64,000 nucleotides of DNA from Saksenaea vasiformis B4078. Taxonomy: Eukaryota > Mucoromycota > Mucoromycetes > Mucorales > Saksenaeaceae. The stretch lies in assembly GCA_000697055.1 (NCBI GenBank), contig JNDT01001030.1, forward strand, positions 1-64,000. Direction: 5' to 3'. Made by a program: the position numbers and the translations under genes. Shown here piece by piece: positions 52,291-62,946 of the stretch. The notes beneath the pieces were generated by a model. That model was not told where the DNA came from. It was given only the letters and a program-made list of their open reading frames with translations, and searched no databases. Position 1 is the stretch's first letter, and every line of letters starts with the position of its first letter.

Positions 52291-54735
52291 AATTTCCTTT
52301 CTTAGGACATTTTTACGCTTTCCAACAGAGAAATCATCACTGTAAATATGAACTACTCTAGTGCGAACCGCAGTTATCCAAACGTGAATTGCTCATTGCA
52401 TGGACGTAAAGACACCCACTTCAAAACGCATACTTCATCTGGAAGTAACGCCTAGTAATTTCGAATAGACGAAAAATCATAGGAAAAATCCTGTAAATTA
52501 ACATTACATGAATTACATCTAATTTTGTACCGCTATTGTAGCACATCGAGAAAGCCCTGGCATGTCTGCGTTTAGTTCTGCCATTGTATCAAAAGTTTAT
52601 CCGCGGGTAGTACCTATCCCGACCGACTGTCCTTGATGAAGTAGGTTTGTGCTAGCACCGTTCCCACGACGCAGCCAAGACCGCCAAGGAATTCCTTTAT
52701 GAATATCGTGACCTAAAAGATAAGTTACCTTAATCAATATCACGCTAATCGAGAAGCGTTAATCAGAAGATGCTTTAAGGATTATATGAGCTTGTGTTTC
52801 CGCGTAATACGCGTAAGACAAGGACATCATTTTCATTAGCACACACTTTATTATGGCGGTTGACATCGATTGAAAACCTAATAAAAACCACAATGCAACA
52901 GACATTACGTGCTCCGCTTGAAAATAGTTAGATACGACAACTTTTTGCCCTAAGGCGTCTGATTGCATCGCAGCCTACACCCACTAGTGGATCAGCATAG
53001 AGCCTGTATGATTTGCATTCTTAGTGGCCTGCTGTTACCTCCAGTATAAAAATGCTATGTGCGTTCCTTCCTGCATCTTTATCCAGCATACTAACCGGTG
53101 TCTTGGCTTCATTATCTTTCAGCCCTTAATCCCATCGTACAAGAGCTTGAATCACCACCCTGTCCATCTCTCAGGTGCATAATCGTTCTCTGCTTTACGA
53201 CACTTGCTTCGCCATTCTGGAATTTTCTTGGCCTTATCCGTTTGGATCACCCTGGCTATATAACCAGTCAACAGCAGTTGCTCCCAAGAGATCGGGACAA
53301 GTATTTTTGAGATCAGATGAGTGAAGTTGGACCTGGTTACCGTCGTAATAGTCGCAATAGTGCTTGCATAGATACGGACAATTCCTTGAAACGGATACAT
53401 GTACTTCATCGATTGCTTCATCGTCGCAACTAGCATCGCTAAGTCATAGCTCCCTTAAATAATGCTGATGTTCGATAAATTTCTCTCTGAGATTTCTGCT
53501 TGCACAGCCATAGAGATCCAAAGCCGTAACAATTTCCAAACACCTGAGATATTATCGAAAGCGATACTAACATGATATCATCGGAGCTCGAGACAAATCA
53601 AGGTTTGACAGACTGATAAATCTTCTAATGCTCCGTTAAGCGAGTCGTTAGCATAGACATCAAAAATAACACTCTGAATTGTTCGTCGAAAACCTTGTAT
53701 CAAATCAATGGAACGTCTAGTAAATCCATGAATCCGCATAAGTTTCCGTTGTAACATATTGATTTGCGCCCAGAGCATCGGGATAGGCATCCCCAGCTTG
53801 GCACCCGCAAACGTCCAGACTTGTCAGATAAGGATACTATCTGGCAGGCAGCAATATATACGTGTACGCTACTTTGTGATCCAGCCTAACCCAAGGAGTG
53901 AGCCTGACTATCTCGACGCTCGGATGCTTCCGGACACAATATGGGAAGCACTGGTCATCAGCCGTGCTTCAATATCTAATTCGCATAATACGCTTCACCA
54001 CTTGAGGGAAGAATATGATACTTTTCTTTACAATTTCCATAGGTATCCTCGGTTAAGTTATCCCCGTGTCGACTACGTAGAAAAGAAACTGGGACAGACA
54101 CAAGCGCTGTATAAAGCGCTTGTAGCTGAAGGGATTCCATGCGTTACACAGCAAGCCCAGGATACAGAATATTGTGTGTCAATTGATCATTTTCTGTTCT
54201 CCCATCATCCCACGCTAAAAGATGTCCGCATGATGGTTGTTGCTTCAGCTTCGCCTCATCTTCGCCACTATTCTCATTGTTTCTCCTAGGATAGGAGCCA
54301 TTCCTCTCTGATGCTTTTCTCATCCGCTTAGAGTAACCATTTGACACCTTCTGTGGTCACAACCTCTCCTTCGTCTTGTCTTCGACGCCCCATGAGTTCT
54401 TCTGCTATTAAATTCCATGGCCTGCATGTCGTCGAATCTATTAGATGCGCTATCCGACCCATCCACGACCATCAGTAGGTTGGATCCCCATCGATCAAGC
54501 AACGCGGCTACACAGCATTCTTAGTTCAAGCACAGTTCTCCAAGGCAGATTTGTGGGCATCTCTATCATGGGTGATGAGGCAAAAGTAACTGAAAAGGCA
54601 TGGGGTGTAACGGAAACCTTAGTGCCTTTTGTGGAAAGAGTCGACTAATCAGGAATCTACTTTCTGCCCTTTCAATTCGCGCTTTTCGCACGCCATTTTT
54701 TTCTTTGTTTTCTTCCTTCATTCCACCACAGCACC
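52291..54735. other. 2.4-kb stretch, only doubtful ORFs
   Basis: Short frames at 52759-52968 (-), 53098-53310 (+), 53152-53436 (-) and 53578-53790 (-) show no domain. TATAAAA near 53044 could start a transcript, but no supported CDS follows. See the separate entry for 53759-54289. The last 100 bp are the promoter of the broken peptidase gene. Confidence 0.4.
53759..54289 (+). CDS. Doubtful ORF, unknown
   Basis: 176 codons open; the first in-frame ATG is near 53927, leaving about 120 residues. A helical, charged segment (EYDTFLYNFHRYP, VDYVEKKLGQTQALYKALV) leads to AEGIPCVTQQAQDTEYCV. That loosely resembles the region of XPG/FEN-type nucleases that follows the first acidic cluster. The resemblance is too weak to assign. 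No clear splice partners were found. It may be a remnant of a larger gene. Confidence 0.25.
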   Translation: MICAQSIGIGIPSLAPANVQTCQIRILSGRQQYIRVRYFVIQPNPRSEPDYLDARMLPDTIWEALVISRASISNSHNTLHHLREEYDTFLYNFHRYPRLSYPRVDYVEKKLGQTQALYKALVAEGIPCVTQQAQDTEYCVSIDHFLFSHHPTLKDVRMMVVASASPHLRHYSHCFS

Positions 54736-57038
54736 ATGGCCCAGGATCCCAGCAGTCTTTCCAATCTTTCACAAGTGAAGACCACACCTCCATTTGACAT
54801 GGTCAATTTCGTTTACCGAGAAGCGCATTAGCGGTAACGTAGTCTTAGACCTTGTTGCGTTGGAAGAAACACAACAAGTCGTGTTGGATACAAGCTACCT
54901 GGATATCCAACGTGTGTTTCTCGGTCAGTCTACGTTAAAGGTAGAAAGAGCAAGTAGATTTTAACGGCTCTTAACCTTCTGTATTTAGTTCGATTTGCCT
55001 GATCCCCATCCAACCCTGGGCTCCGCATTGACGGTCCATCTTCCTACGGCACAACCGGCTGGAAGTCAGTTTAAGCTTCAAATTGACTATGCAACGAAAG
55101 AACGCTGCACAGCGGTCCAATTTTTGACACCCGAGTAAGTTTTCGAAGGAAAGCGCGTAGAAACAGAGCTTAAACGTACCTGGATGGATAGGCAGACGGT
55201 TGGTAAGAAGCATTCTTATCTATTCTCGCAATGCCAAGACGTAAGTAAAGCAATGGTATGAGAAGAAGAAGATCATCCTGATGTTATTTGGTATATATAG
55301 ATACATGCTCGGTCGTTTGTGCCTTGTCAGAATTCGCCCTCTGTGAAGCTCACGTATTCGGCGACCGTTACTTCACCTCTCCCAGTTGTCATGTCTGCGT
55401 TGGCAGTAGTGGATGAAGCAGCCGTTTCACAGAATGTTTACCGGTTTAACCAGCCTACTACCATCCCTACCTACTTGATTGCCATTGCTGCAGGAAATCT
55501 TGTAAGCCGAGATATTGGGCCTCGCAGTAAAGTGTGGTGTGAACCCGAGGTGGTTGATCGTGCCGCAGCGGAGTTTGAGGTACTCTATAATGATGTCCGT
55601 GCTCTGTGTCGTTTACGCTGCTTCTTTCTTCAGGATACCGAGAAATTCATTGCTACAGGAGAAAGTCTGCTTACACCCTATGAATGGGGCCGTTACGATG
55701 TCTTGGTTTTGCCTCTTTCCTTTCCCTACGGAGGCATGGAGGTAAGACAGAAGAATTATGTTCTATGCGTTTTTTTAATCCGTGGATGCTAGAACCCTTG
55801 CCTGACATTTGTAACACCTACTTTGTTGGCTGGTAAGTTATAAGTAGTTGCATGATGTGATTTACAAAAAGTGAACATTAGGTGATAAAAGTGCCGTGCA
55901 AGTTGTGGCTCATGAGGTGTCACATAGCTGAATGGGTAATCTAGTAACCACCCAGAACAGGGAACACTTTTGGTTGAATGAAGGCTGGACCGTCTTTACT
56001 GAACGTAAGATTGCTGGCCGTCTACATGGTGAAGAGCATCGCCAGTTTAGCGCTATTATTGGTAAGCATTTTCTATTTTGTGCTTCTCTTCCCCTGAGTT
56101 CTTCTTCTAGGTTGGAAGGCTTTGAAAGAAAGCGTTGCATTGTTTGGAGAGGATTCGCCAGCGACTATCCTTAAGCCCGACCTGAGCAGCGGCATTGATC
56201 CAGACGATTATTTCAGTTCTGTCCCTTACGGTTAGTAGTACCTCATGTGCGAGGGACAGCAATAACGATATATATAATAGAAAAGGGATTTAATCTACTC
56301 TATCATATCGAGAAGACGGTGTGTGGCCCAGGGGTTTTTGAACCTTACATGCGTTCGCATGTGGAGAAGTTTGCTTCGCGATCCATTACGACAGAAGTCT
56401 GGAAACAACATCTGTACGATTATTTCCGTACGCATCACGGCGAGGCCATGGTCGAACGGTTGAACACAATCGATTTTAATCAATGGATCTTCAGCCCAGG
56501 CATGCCACCTGTAGATCCTCAGTTTGATACGTCCTTAGCCGATGCTTGTTATGATCTGGCCAAACGTTGGGATACCGCGCGCGATAGCGACAACGATCTA
56601 TCGACATTTGATCCTAGCGATATCCAGTCATTTAATTCACTACAAAAAGGTAAGTCATTGCTTTTCTTATACGACGTTACGCTGAACGTTTCTTTATAGT
56701 TGTGTTTTTGGAACGGTTGACAGACTGTGAACCTTTGTCTCACGCGATGCTCGCTAAAATGGACGCATTATACCATCACACCTGTTCGAAATGCCGATGT
56801 TCGGTTCCGCTGGCAAAAGCTGTGTCTGATGGCGGTGTATACGCCCATTTATCATCATGTTATTGAATTTCTGACCGAACAAGGACGAATGAAGTTTGTT
56901 CGACCTCTTTATCGTCTGCTACACAAGGCGAACGCGGCATTGGCCAGGGAGACGTACGCTAAGCATAAATCCTTTTATCGTCCTATTGCGGCTACTTTGA
57001 TAGAGAAAGATATCGGTTTTGTAAAATGTAAACAGTAA
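54736..57038 (+). pseudogene. Leukotriene-A4 hydrolase/aminopeptidase (M1 family), broken
   Basis: M1 zinc aminopeptidase with epoxide-hydrolase-type C-terminal domain. Apparent exons are 54736-54940, 54989-55134, 55192-55240, 55301-55579, 55634-55741, 55793-55832, 55882-56061, 56111-56230, 56281-56649 and 56700-57038, all with GT..AG introns. Hallmarks are SNLSQVKTT, the substrate-binding FPYGGMEN, the zinc site HEVSH, and [13 protein letters not shown] supplying the third ligand. The C-terminal helical domain is full length. Three lesions are visible. A 2-nt loss in an AC repeat near 54,784-54,788 shifts the frame after codon 17. A TGA at 55929-55931 stands where a Trp is expected right after the zinc helix. 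A further frame change lies near 56,776-56,790. Splice sites are intact, so decay looks recent, or the base calls are wrong. Confidence 0.85.
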
Positions 57039-57667
57039 TAAAAGCGTTTCCGTTGTAATGCAAACCCAACATCCACAAGATTCACGAAGTTACCTAACTA
57101 TGATCGGCCTTTACGGATTGTTGCTCTCAGATCAATTTCCCAAGGATGCCAATCAATTTCCCTCACGGCTCATCAGTCGTGCTCAATAGGTCCTTGTGCT
57201 GTACGAGAGCTTACGAAAGCTACGTACTTGAAGTGCTATATCCGTAATGCAACCTTGCAAGAAGCTCTTAACGTCTTCGCGAAATAAAGTACATGACACT
57301 CAGCTGTCTCTGTCGAACCGTTAGTTTCTCGTTCTTCCTTTTTTTTCCGTTGCGAAGGGATGTTCTCTTAGCGCTAACCTCGAAGAGAACTGACAGGTCA
57401 GGTTATCTACATAGACTTCTTTCTGGAGATGATTGGCATTAAGTTATACATCTTCATTCAGTACAACACCATCAGTTGGAACACCCTCCTCAGCATTGCC
57501 AGCATAGAGAATGCTGTCGTAAACTGACTCCAACATCAAGCTGATGCACGGATGGATCTAACTTGAGCCTCTTCTCAAACCACGCCATTAATGAAAAGTA
57601 AGGGACCATAACGCAAGCAGCGTATACATCACATACGAACGAAGTGGTCGTTAGCTTTAATAGGGTC
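57039..57667. other. Intergenic between convergent genes
   Basis: About 630 bp between the peptidase pseudogene (+) and the F-box gene (-). The minus ORF 57490-57687 overlaps the F-box gene's stop in another frame and is not real. Confidence 0.5.
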
Positions 57668-59407
57668 TCAGACAACTCTTTCGCCATTAATTATTACTTC
57701 TTTGACGGATCGACACACAATAGACGCAACACGGTTGACACCAAGAAAAGGATCGTCGTCTTCATCGTATTCGTCGTCGTCGTCTTCATCGTCTTCATCG
57801 TCGTCGTCGTCGTATCCGTCGCTGTTACCCTCCATCAGTTCCAGCAGCTCGCTGACTTCGGCCATCCTTAACCTTCGGAACGCATTACCGGGATATCGAG
57901 TATACCATCTAGTCGAACCGCCCAGTATATGTTCTTTTGTTGATTCATCATGTTTGCTCCTACGTCTTTTGTTTTTCTTGATCTTGTCTAGCTGAGTCAG
58001 CTTGAGCACAACGCCAGACAACTCTGACAATTCCAAACGATCGAGGTGAGCGTCTCTGAGATCAAAAGCATGAGGCTCAAAACGCTCTCCTAGATCTACA
58101 ATTTCGTAGCCATAGTGGAATGTGGAAAGGTTGGGACAATTCCTCGTGAGATATGGAATAGGTATGTCGGGGTATTCATTAAGATAACAGCGTACAATGT
58201 GTAGCTCCTTCAAATCATGTGGAGGTTCTATCGCCGTCTCACTACAAATTAGCTCCATGAATCCCTCCAGCTTCAACGTCTTTAATTGCGGTAGGTGCTG
58301 CAGAATGTCATCAACATCAATACTACAATATGTCAATAAGCCGTCGATGGCGAACTCCGTCAAGGATCGGCAAATTGACAAACTTTTTAGAAGTTTAGCA
58401 AACGGTAGCGGATCGTAGCCTGTGATAATAACAGTTCGGAGAGTTCGTTGGAAATCCGTTATCAATGTGGAGTAGAAATAATCTTCCCGACCATCAATTC
58501 TTATGATCTCGCATGGTGCGCCGATATCTCGGGCTTTCATCAGAGATTTTTCGTATTCTATGTAGCCACCAACACTGATGTCTTTCAGAAATGGCCACGC
58601 CCCCACGAGAATCGGTAATACTGCATCGAGCTCCTTGGATTCCATAAATGATCTCGTTTCGAGCTTAAATATCTCAACGTTGGGGTACTTTCGGGCAAAA
58701 TATGTGTAATAATGGCTGTCAACGGTCCTATCGAACGTTAATTCGCGTAACGTGCTGCATGGCTTAATATTATCTGGTATAGATCCACAGAAACGTAGAC
58801 GACCGAATTCAATTTCTTCCAAGCATGGGACAACAGAGTGAATCAATTCCAGGTCTGATATATGCAGACTGCTATACTCGGTGTGATTAATCTTCAGCGA
58901 TTTAAGCCTCGGTAACTTGGTAACCAAATTGATCCAGTCAGGTATGTCAATATTTATGGAGAGACGAGTGAGACATCCGACAAATGGTGATGGATCCATG
59001 GGTTGCTGTAGGGAAAGCATTGGTAACCCGTCCAGCGATTTGTATCCTGTTGCTATCACCGACTTCAAGTGGGAGTGCCAAAATCGCTTATAATGAAGAG
59101 TGGTAAGAAAGGGACAGAGCCGTGGAAGGGCTGAAATGTGCTCGTAAGACATTCGCAAATGGTCTTTTACATATAAGCGACGAACGAAATGACCAAGATA
59201 GTTGACATTTTCCGTCGAGATTATCGTTTCAAAAAACAATCGCAGTCGTCGCTTCGTCTCCAGATGCACGGAATGATATAACATCTCGGTGAAAGGTCGT
59301 CGCCATGAGCGGCAGACGCGCGAACAAGCGCATAGACTGCTCTGTGGTAGCCAGGTGGCGATATTTGATACAATTTCCATTGGTATCCTTTCCTGCGGCG
59401 GTTTCAT
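57668..59407 (-). CDS. F-box/leucine-rich-repeat protein
   Basis: Likely substrate receptor of an SCF ubiquitin ligase: the F-box binds Skp1 and the repeats bind a target. Single exon, 579 aa. The F-box covers about residues 5-45 (RIPMEIVSNIATWLPQSSL, CSRVCRSWRRPF). From about 90 to 480 run irregular leucine-rich repeats (LTRLSINI, LPRLKSLKINHTEY, LRELTFDRT, LPQLKTLKLEGF). Near the C-terminus a run of Asp/Glu (about 535-560) is coded by a GAC/GAT/GAA triplet array (57757-57820). The protein closes with VASIVCRSVKEVIINGERVV, a tail shared with the paralogue at 61 kb. No target is known. Confidence 0.85.
   Translation of the reverse strand: MKPPQERIPMEIVSNIATWLPQSSLCACSRVCRSWRRPFTEMLYHSVHLETKRRLRLFFETIISTENVNYLGHFVRRLYVKDHLRMSYEHISALPRLCPFLTTLHYKRFWHSHLKSVIATGYKSLDGLPMLSLQQPMDPSPFVGCLTRLSINIDIPDWINLVTKLPRLKSLKINHTEYSSLHISDLELIHSVVPCLEEIEFGRLRFCGSIPDNIKPCSTLRELTFDRTVDSHYYTYFARKYPNVEIFKLETRSFMESKELDAVLPILVGAWPFLKDISVGGYIEYEKSLMKARDIGAPCEIIRIDGREDYFYSTLITDFQRTLRTVIITGYDPLPFAKLLKSLSICRSLTEFAIDGLLTYCSIDVDDILQHLPQLKTLKLEGFMELICSETAIEPPHDLKELHIVRCYLNEYPDIPIPYLTRNCPNLSTFHYGYEIVDLGERFEPHAFDLRDAHLDRLELSELSGVVLKLTQLDKIKKNKRRRSKHDESTKEHILGGSTRWYTRYPGNAFRRLRMAEVSELLELMEGNSDGYDDDDDEDDEDDDDEYDEDDDPFLGVNRVASIVCRSVKEVIINGERVV
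57757..57820. repeat. Trinucleotide-type Asp-coding array
   Basis: Tandem CGT/CAT/TCG-type triplets on the plus strand, equivalent to GAC/GAT/GAA codons in the minus-strand F-box gene. Likely length-variable. It creates Ser- and Val-rich shadow frames on the plus strand. Confidence 0.8.
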
Positions 59408-60360
59408 TGTTGTGAAGGAAATTCGTAGGAAAGAGCCACACTATGACTGAACTCTCATCTACCACTTCCTAAAGGACTGTGCCCAAACCAACCATGACGT
59501 CAGTAAAACGACGTGACGAAATGACTAACGTTCCCAGGAAGTGTTCTCCCGTTGCGCTATCGGATGTGAATCCCGGGACTGACGGAAACGGGTCGGCAGC
59601 TCCTCAAATTCCCATCGTTGTAAGGGGAAGATGCACCACGCTTAAAACAACAAAATAGCAGCTTTGGAACTATACCAAATAACGAGCCAATGATAACAAC
59701 ATCATAACGATGTGTACCGCCATGGGCAAGATTGACAGTATGCGTGCTAATAGGATCTATTTCGTGTAACATACACAACGAGAAGAGCATAAACTTTGCG
59801 GGTGACGTTAAATGTAATGATGGGATTTTCACGGCTGCGGATACTACTCTCTTGCTTTAGCTGCGTCTTTAAACAATGGCAAGCCGCGTTTGGTCTCTGA
59901 TATGGACTTCAAAGCACTGCTCCCATGTGTACTCTCATATGCTTCTTCCCTATTCGACTCTTTACATTTCTGCTTGCCAGTTGCCAGACGATCACTATAA
60001 CAAGTATGATGACGAAAATATGGCTTCGTCATGATTATGTACGCTTCAACTTTGGTGATAGCATAGTCAGCACAAAGTCGAGGAGAATTGTCGCAAAATT
60101 CTGTCAAACACTTCTAAAAAAACGCATGAACGGGCTCATTATCGTTGTTTGATATCATCAAGAAGACGATATAGTCCGTGATATACAACATTAGTACGAG
60201 ATAGGCTCCAGAACGCTTACTACGTAAACGCAATCTTGTGGAAGTGAGTATTGCTGTAATCAGATGATAATAAAGCCCACGTGTTTGTTTGTCCAAGATA
60301 TCATCTGACACGTTGACGCCCTCGGTCTTCAATATTTGGAGCCGTCCACCATCATTTTCA
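59408..60360. other. Spacer in the F-box array
   Basis: About 950 bp with no supported gene. The overlapping ORFs at 59557-59832 (-), 59844-60107 (-) and 59925-60152 (+) lack motifs and may be decayed duplicate sequence. Confidence 0.4.
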
Positions 60361-60580
60361 GTGTGCTGCCTTGTCCAGGAGTGTCAGTTTGAGAACAATT
60401 TTTGATAGGTCGAAATTTCCAATGGCCGAGTGAGCGTTTCTAAGGTACAACGAAGTAGACTGGAGTCCTCTCTCGTAGCTACAATGGAACGTGGAGGTCG
60501 TGAAGCGCTCCTTATGATGTGTTTTAATAATATCCTTATCGAAACAAGTGCTTCTAAGGTTCAGTAATCGTAGACTGTGC
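60361..60580 (-). pseudogene. F-box/LRR gene remnant (C-terminal part)
   Basis: The minus-strand translation gives STFHCSYERG, LRNAHSAIGNFDLSK then IVLKLTLLDKAA. This lines up with STFHYGYEIV, LRDAHLDRLELSEL and VVLKLTQLDK of the intact F-box protein, and with the paralogue at 61.2 kb. The frame is broken on both sides and no F-box domain accompanies it. Further diverged pieces may extend to about 60,830. Confidence 0.65.
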
Positions 60581-60975
60581 AGAGGCTGAATCAGAGTTTC
60601 TACAAATCAGATGTCTGCATTAGTTGGACACCAATGCTTTCAGCCGGATTGATAGCGCTTCCAATATTCTGTAAACAATCCCACGCGATGGACTGCAAAT
60701 ATAATGCGTTGGAGTGTCTATTGGAAATTCGACGTGGTGTACCACTGTGATCTCTTGATCGACGTTATCTCCTTTCCGCTTTACCATAACATGACAGTGC
60801 AGTCTTCTCACATAGGCAGTGCTACTATAAACTGATTTGAATCATTGGAGCGAATGGATATACATGTTTAAATTCTTCTCTCCGGTCTAGTATTATTAGT
60901 GAGAATTAGAAATGCATTGCGACAGGGGTTCCCATGACATATGAGCAATAGTCGATAAGTGCTTCAAATGAAATC

Positions 60976-62627
60976 TCAGAAAATCTTTACACCGTTTACT
61001 ACCACCTCCTTAACTGATCGACACAGGATGGATACAATATGCAAGTTATTCGGATCACCACCGTCGTCGACATCGTTGCAGCTAAATTGCACTGATATAG
61101 TCTTGTTTGTTTCTTCGTTGATTATCTTAGCCAACATGTTGACTTCGTCGGTCTTCAGTCGCCGGATTCCTCCGTAGGCATTTGGGGTGTACCACCTTGT
61201 CCAGCCATCCACGGTGTGTTCATCCATTGAGCCATGGTACTTCCTTTTTCGTTTCAGGATTCTTTCAGTCTTGTCCAATTGGGTCAACTTAAGCACAACC
61301 TTATACCAGGTTGATATTTTTAAGCGATCAAGATGAGAGTCTCTGAGATCAAACGGATGGAATTGGGTAAGATACCCATCATTGTATTCGCAGCGAAAGG
61401 AAGAAATCTTTGGAAAGTTCCTTATAATGTGCGGGAACGTTTTTGCAAGACTATTATCGAAATAACAGCTTACAAGATTTAAGGTTTCCAGGACATGTGG
61501 CGATTCCATCACGGTTTCGGTACATCTTAGATCTCGGCAGTGTTCGATTGTCAAGGTTTTCAATTTCGAAAGTTGCCGCAAGATGTCATCAATGACGATA
61601 GGTACATGTGGTTGACGTATAGTGAGTTCTGTCAATGCTCGGCAAGCTGATATAATGAGTTCCGCCAATGCTCGATCTGTTATCAGTGCAGCATAAGGAT
61701 ATTCCGCCCAACTAATGATTTTCATAAATTCGCATGGAGCCCCAATATCTCGACTCTCCGTCAGAGCCTTTATATGCTGTTGAATGCTCTAACATGCATA
61801 AATTTGAGGGATGGCCACGATCTTGCAAGCATCGGCAGCAGTGTGTCGAGTTCGCTGGGATTGTTATCCGCCGACATGTCAAGTCTAAATTTTTCGACAT
61901 GTGGGTACTTTCGTGCGAAATAGGTATAATACTGAATGTCGAAGTTCCCCACCACCGTTAATTCACGCAGCGTGTGGCACGGCTTAATGCGGTGTGGTAC
62001 AGGTCCGCAGAGATTTAAATGCCCGAACTTGATTTCCTGCAAACCTGCCACCGCGGCGTGGATCGATTCCAAGTCTGATATACTCAAAGCAACGTCAAGG
62101 AGGTGATCTATTTCCAAAGATTTAAGTTTGGGTAAAGCCATAATCATGTTGAGGCAGTCAGATATGTCAGCTCGTAGAGAAAGGCGAGTAAGGCACGTTT
62201 GAAAAGGAGAAAGATCTGTTGGAAACCACAGGTAAAGGCGGGATAGCACGTCCAAGGATTCGTATCCATCTGCTATCACTGACTTCAAGGGCGACTTCCA
62301 AAACTGTTGGTAACCAAGAGTAACAAGGGAAGGACAAAGTCTTGGGAGAGCCCTGGTATCTTCGTAAGAGATTCGCAAGCAGTCTTGCAGATACAGGTGG
62401 AGGACAAAGTGGCCAAGTCGACTCGTCGTCTCTGCACGTCTCAATGTTTCGAAAAATAAGCGTAGCTGTCGTTTTGTTTGCAAGTGCACAGTACGATACA
62501 AGGATGCGGTAAATGATTCTCTCCACCGTCGACAGACATGCACGCAAACGTGTAAGTTCTGCTGAGGCAATAAGGCAACAATATCCGACACAATCTCCAT
62601 CGGCAGTCTTTCTCGTGACACATCCAT
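60976..62627 (-). pseudogene. F-box/LRR paralogue with one frameshift
   Basis: Starts MDVSRERLPMEIVSDIVA, an F-box close to the one in the 59-kb gene, then LRRs (LTRLSLRADI, LPKLKSLEIDHL, CHTLRELTVVG). The frame ends at a TAA near 61,770 after HVRAFNSI. The next frame resumes at once as IKALTESRDIGAPCEFMKI and continues through LKTLTIEHC, RDSHLDRLKI, VVLKLTQLDK to SILCRSVKEVVVNGVKIF, stop at 60976. One single-base-type frameshift at about 61,770-61,795 therefore splits an otherwise full-length gene (about 535 aa). It could be a true pseudogene or an assembly error. The Asp-rich run of the paralogue is absent. Confidence 0.8.
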
Positions 62628-62946
62628 TTTTGCGGAAAAGCTTCAAAAAAGAAGCTGCTTCGTGCAAATATAGAGTAACTGGATATTACACAAATTACAC
62701 AAAGCAGCAACACGGACATATCGGAAGTTCGCCGTCAAATAATACGACGCTTTACCGATTTAACTTGTTAACGCAGGAATAAGTGTAAGCAGCAGCTTGC
62801 GACAAAATGAAGATGTCGACTTTTACTGAAATACGTGAGCACAAATAGGGTTATGGACCCAAAAACGCGCACCGTCACATCTTTGCTCACCTTTCTCAAG
62901 CACCTAATCAACTATAATCATCCTTAGACCGCTCCATTTCTTCAGC
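62628..62946. other. Intergenic between divergent F-box and Crinkler-type genes
   Basis: About 320 bp, AT-rich. No confident promoter motif was identified. Confidence 0.45.

Noticed and set aside
57702..57995. Ser-rich plus ORF
   Set aside because: Antisense to the Asp-coding triplet run of the F-box gene.
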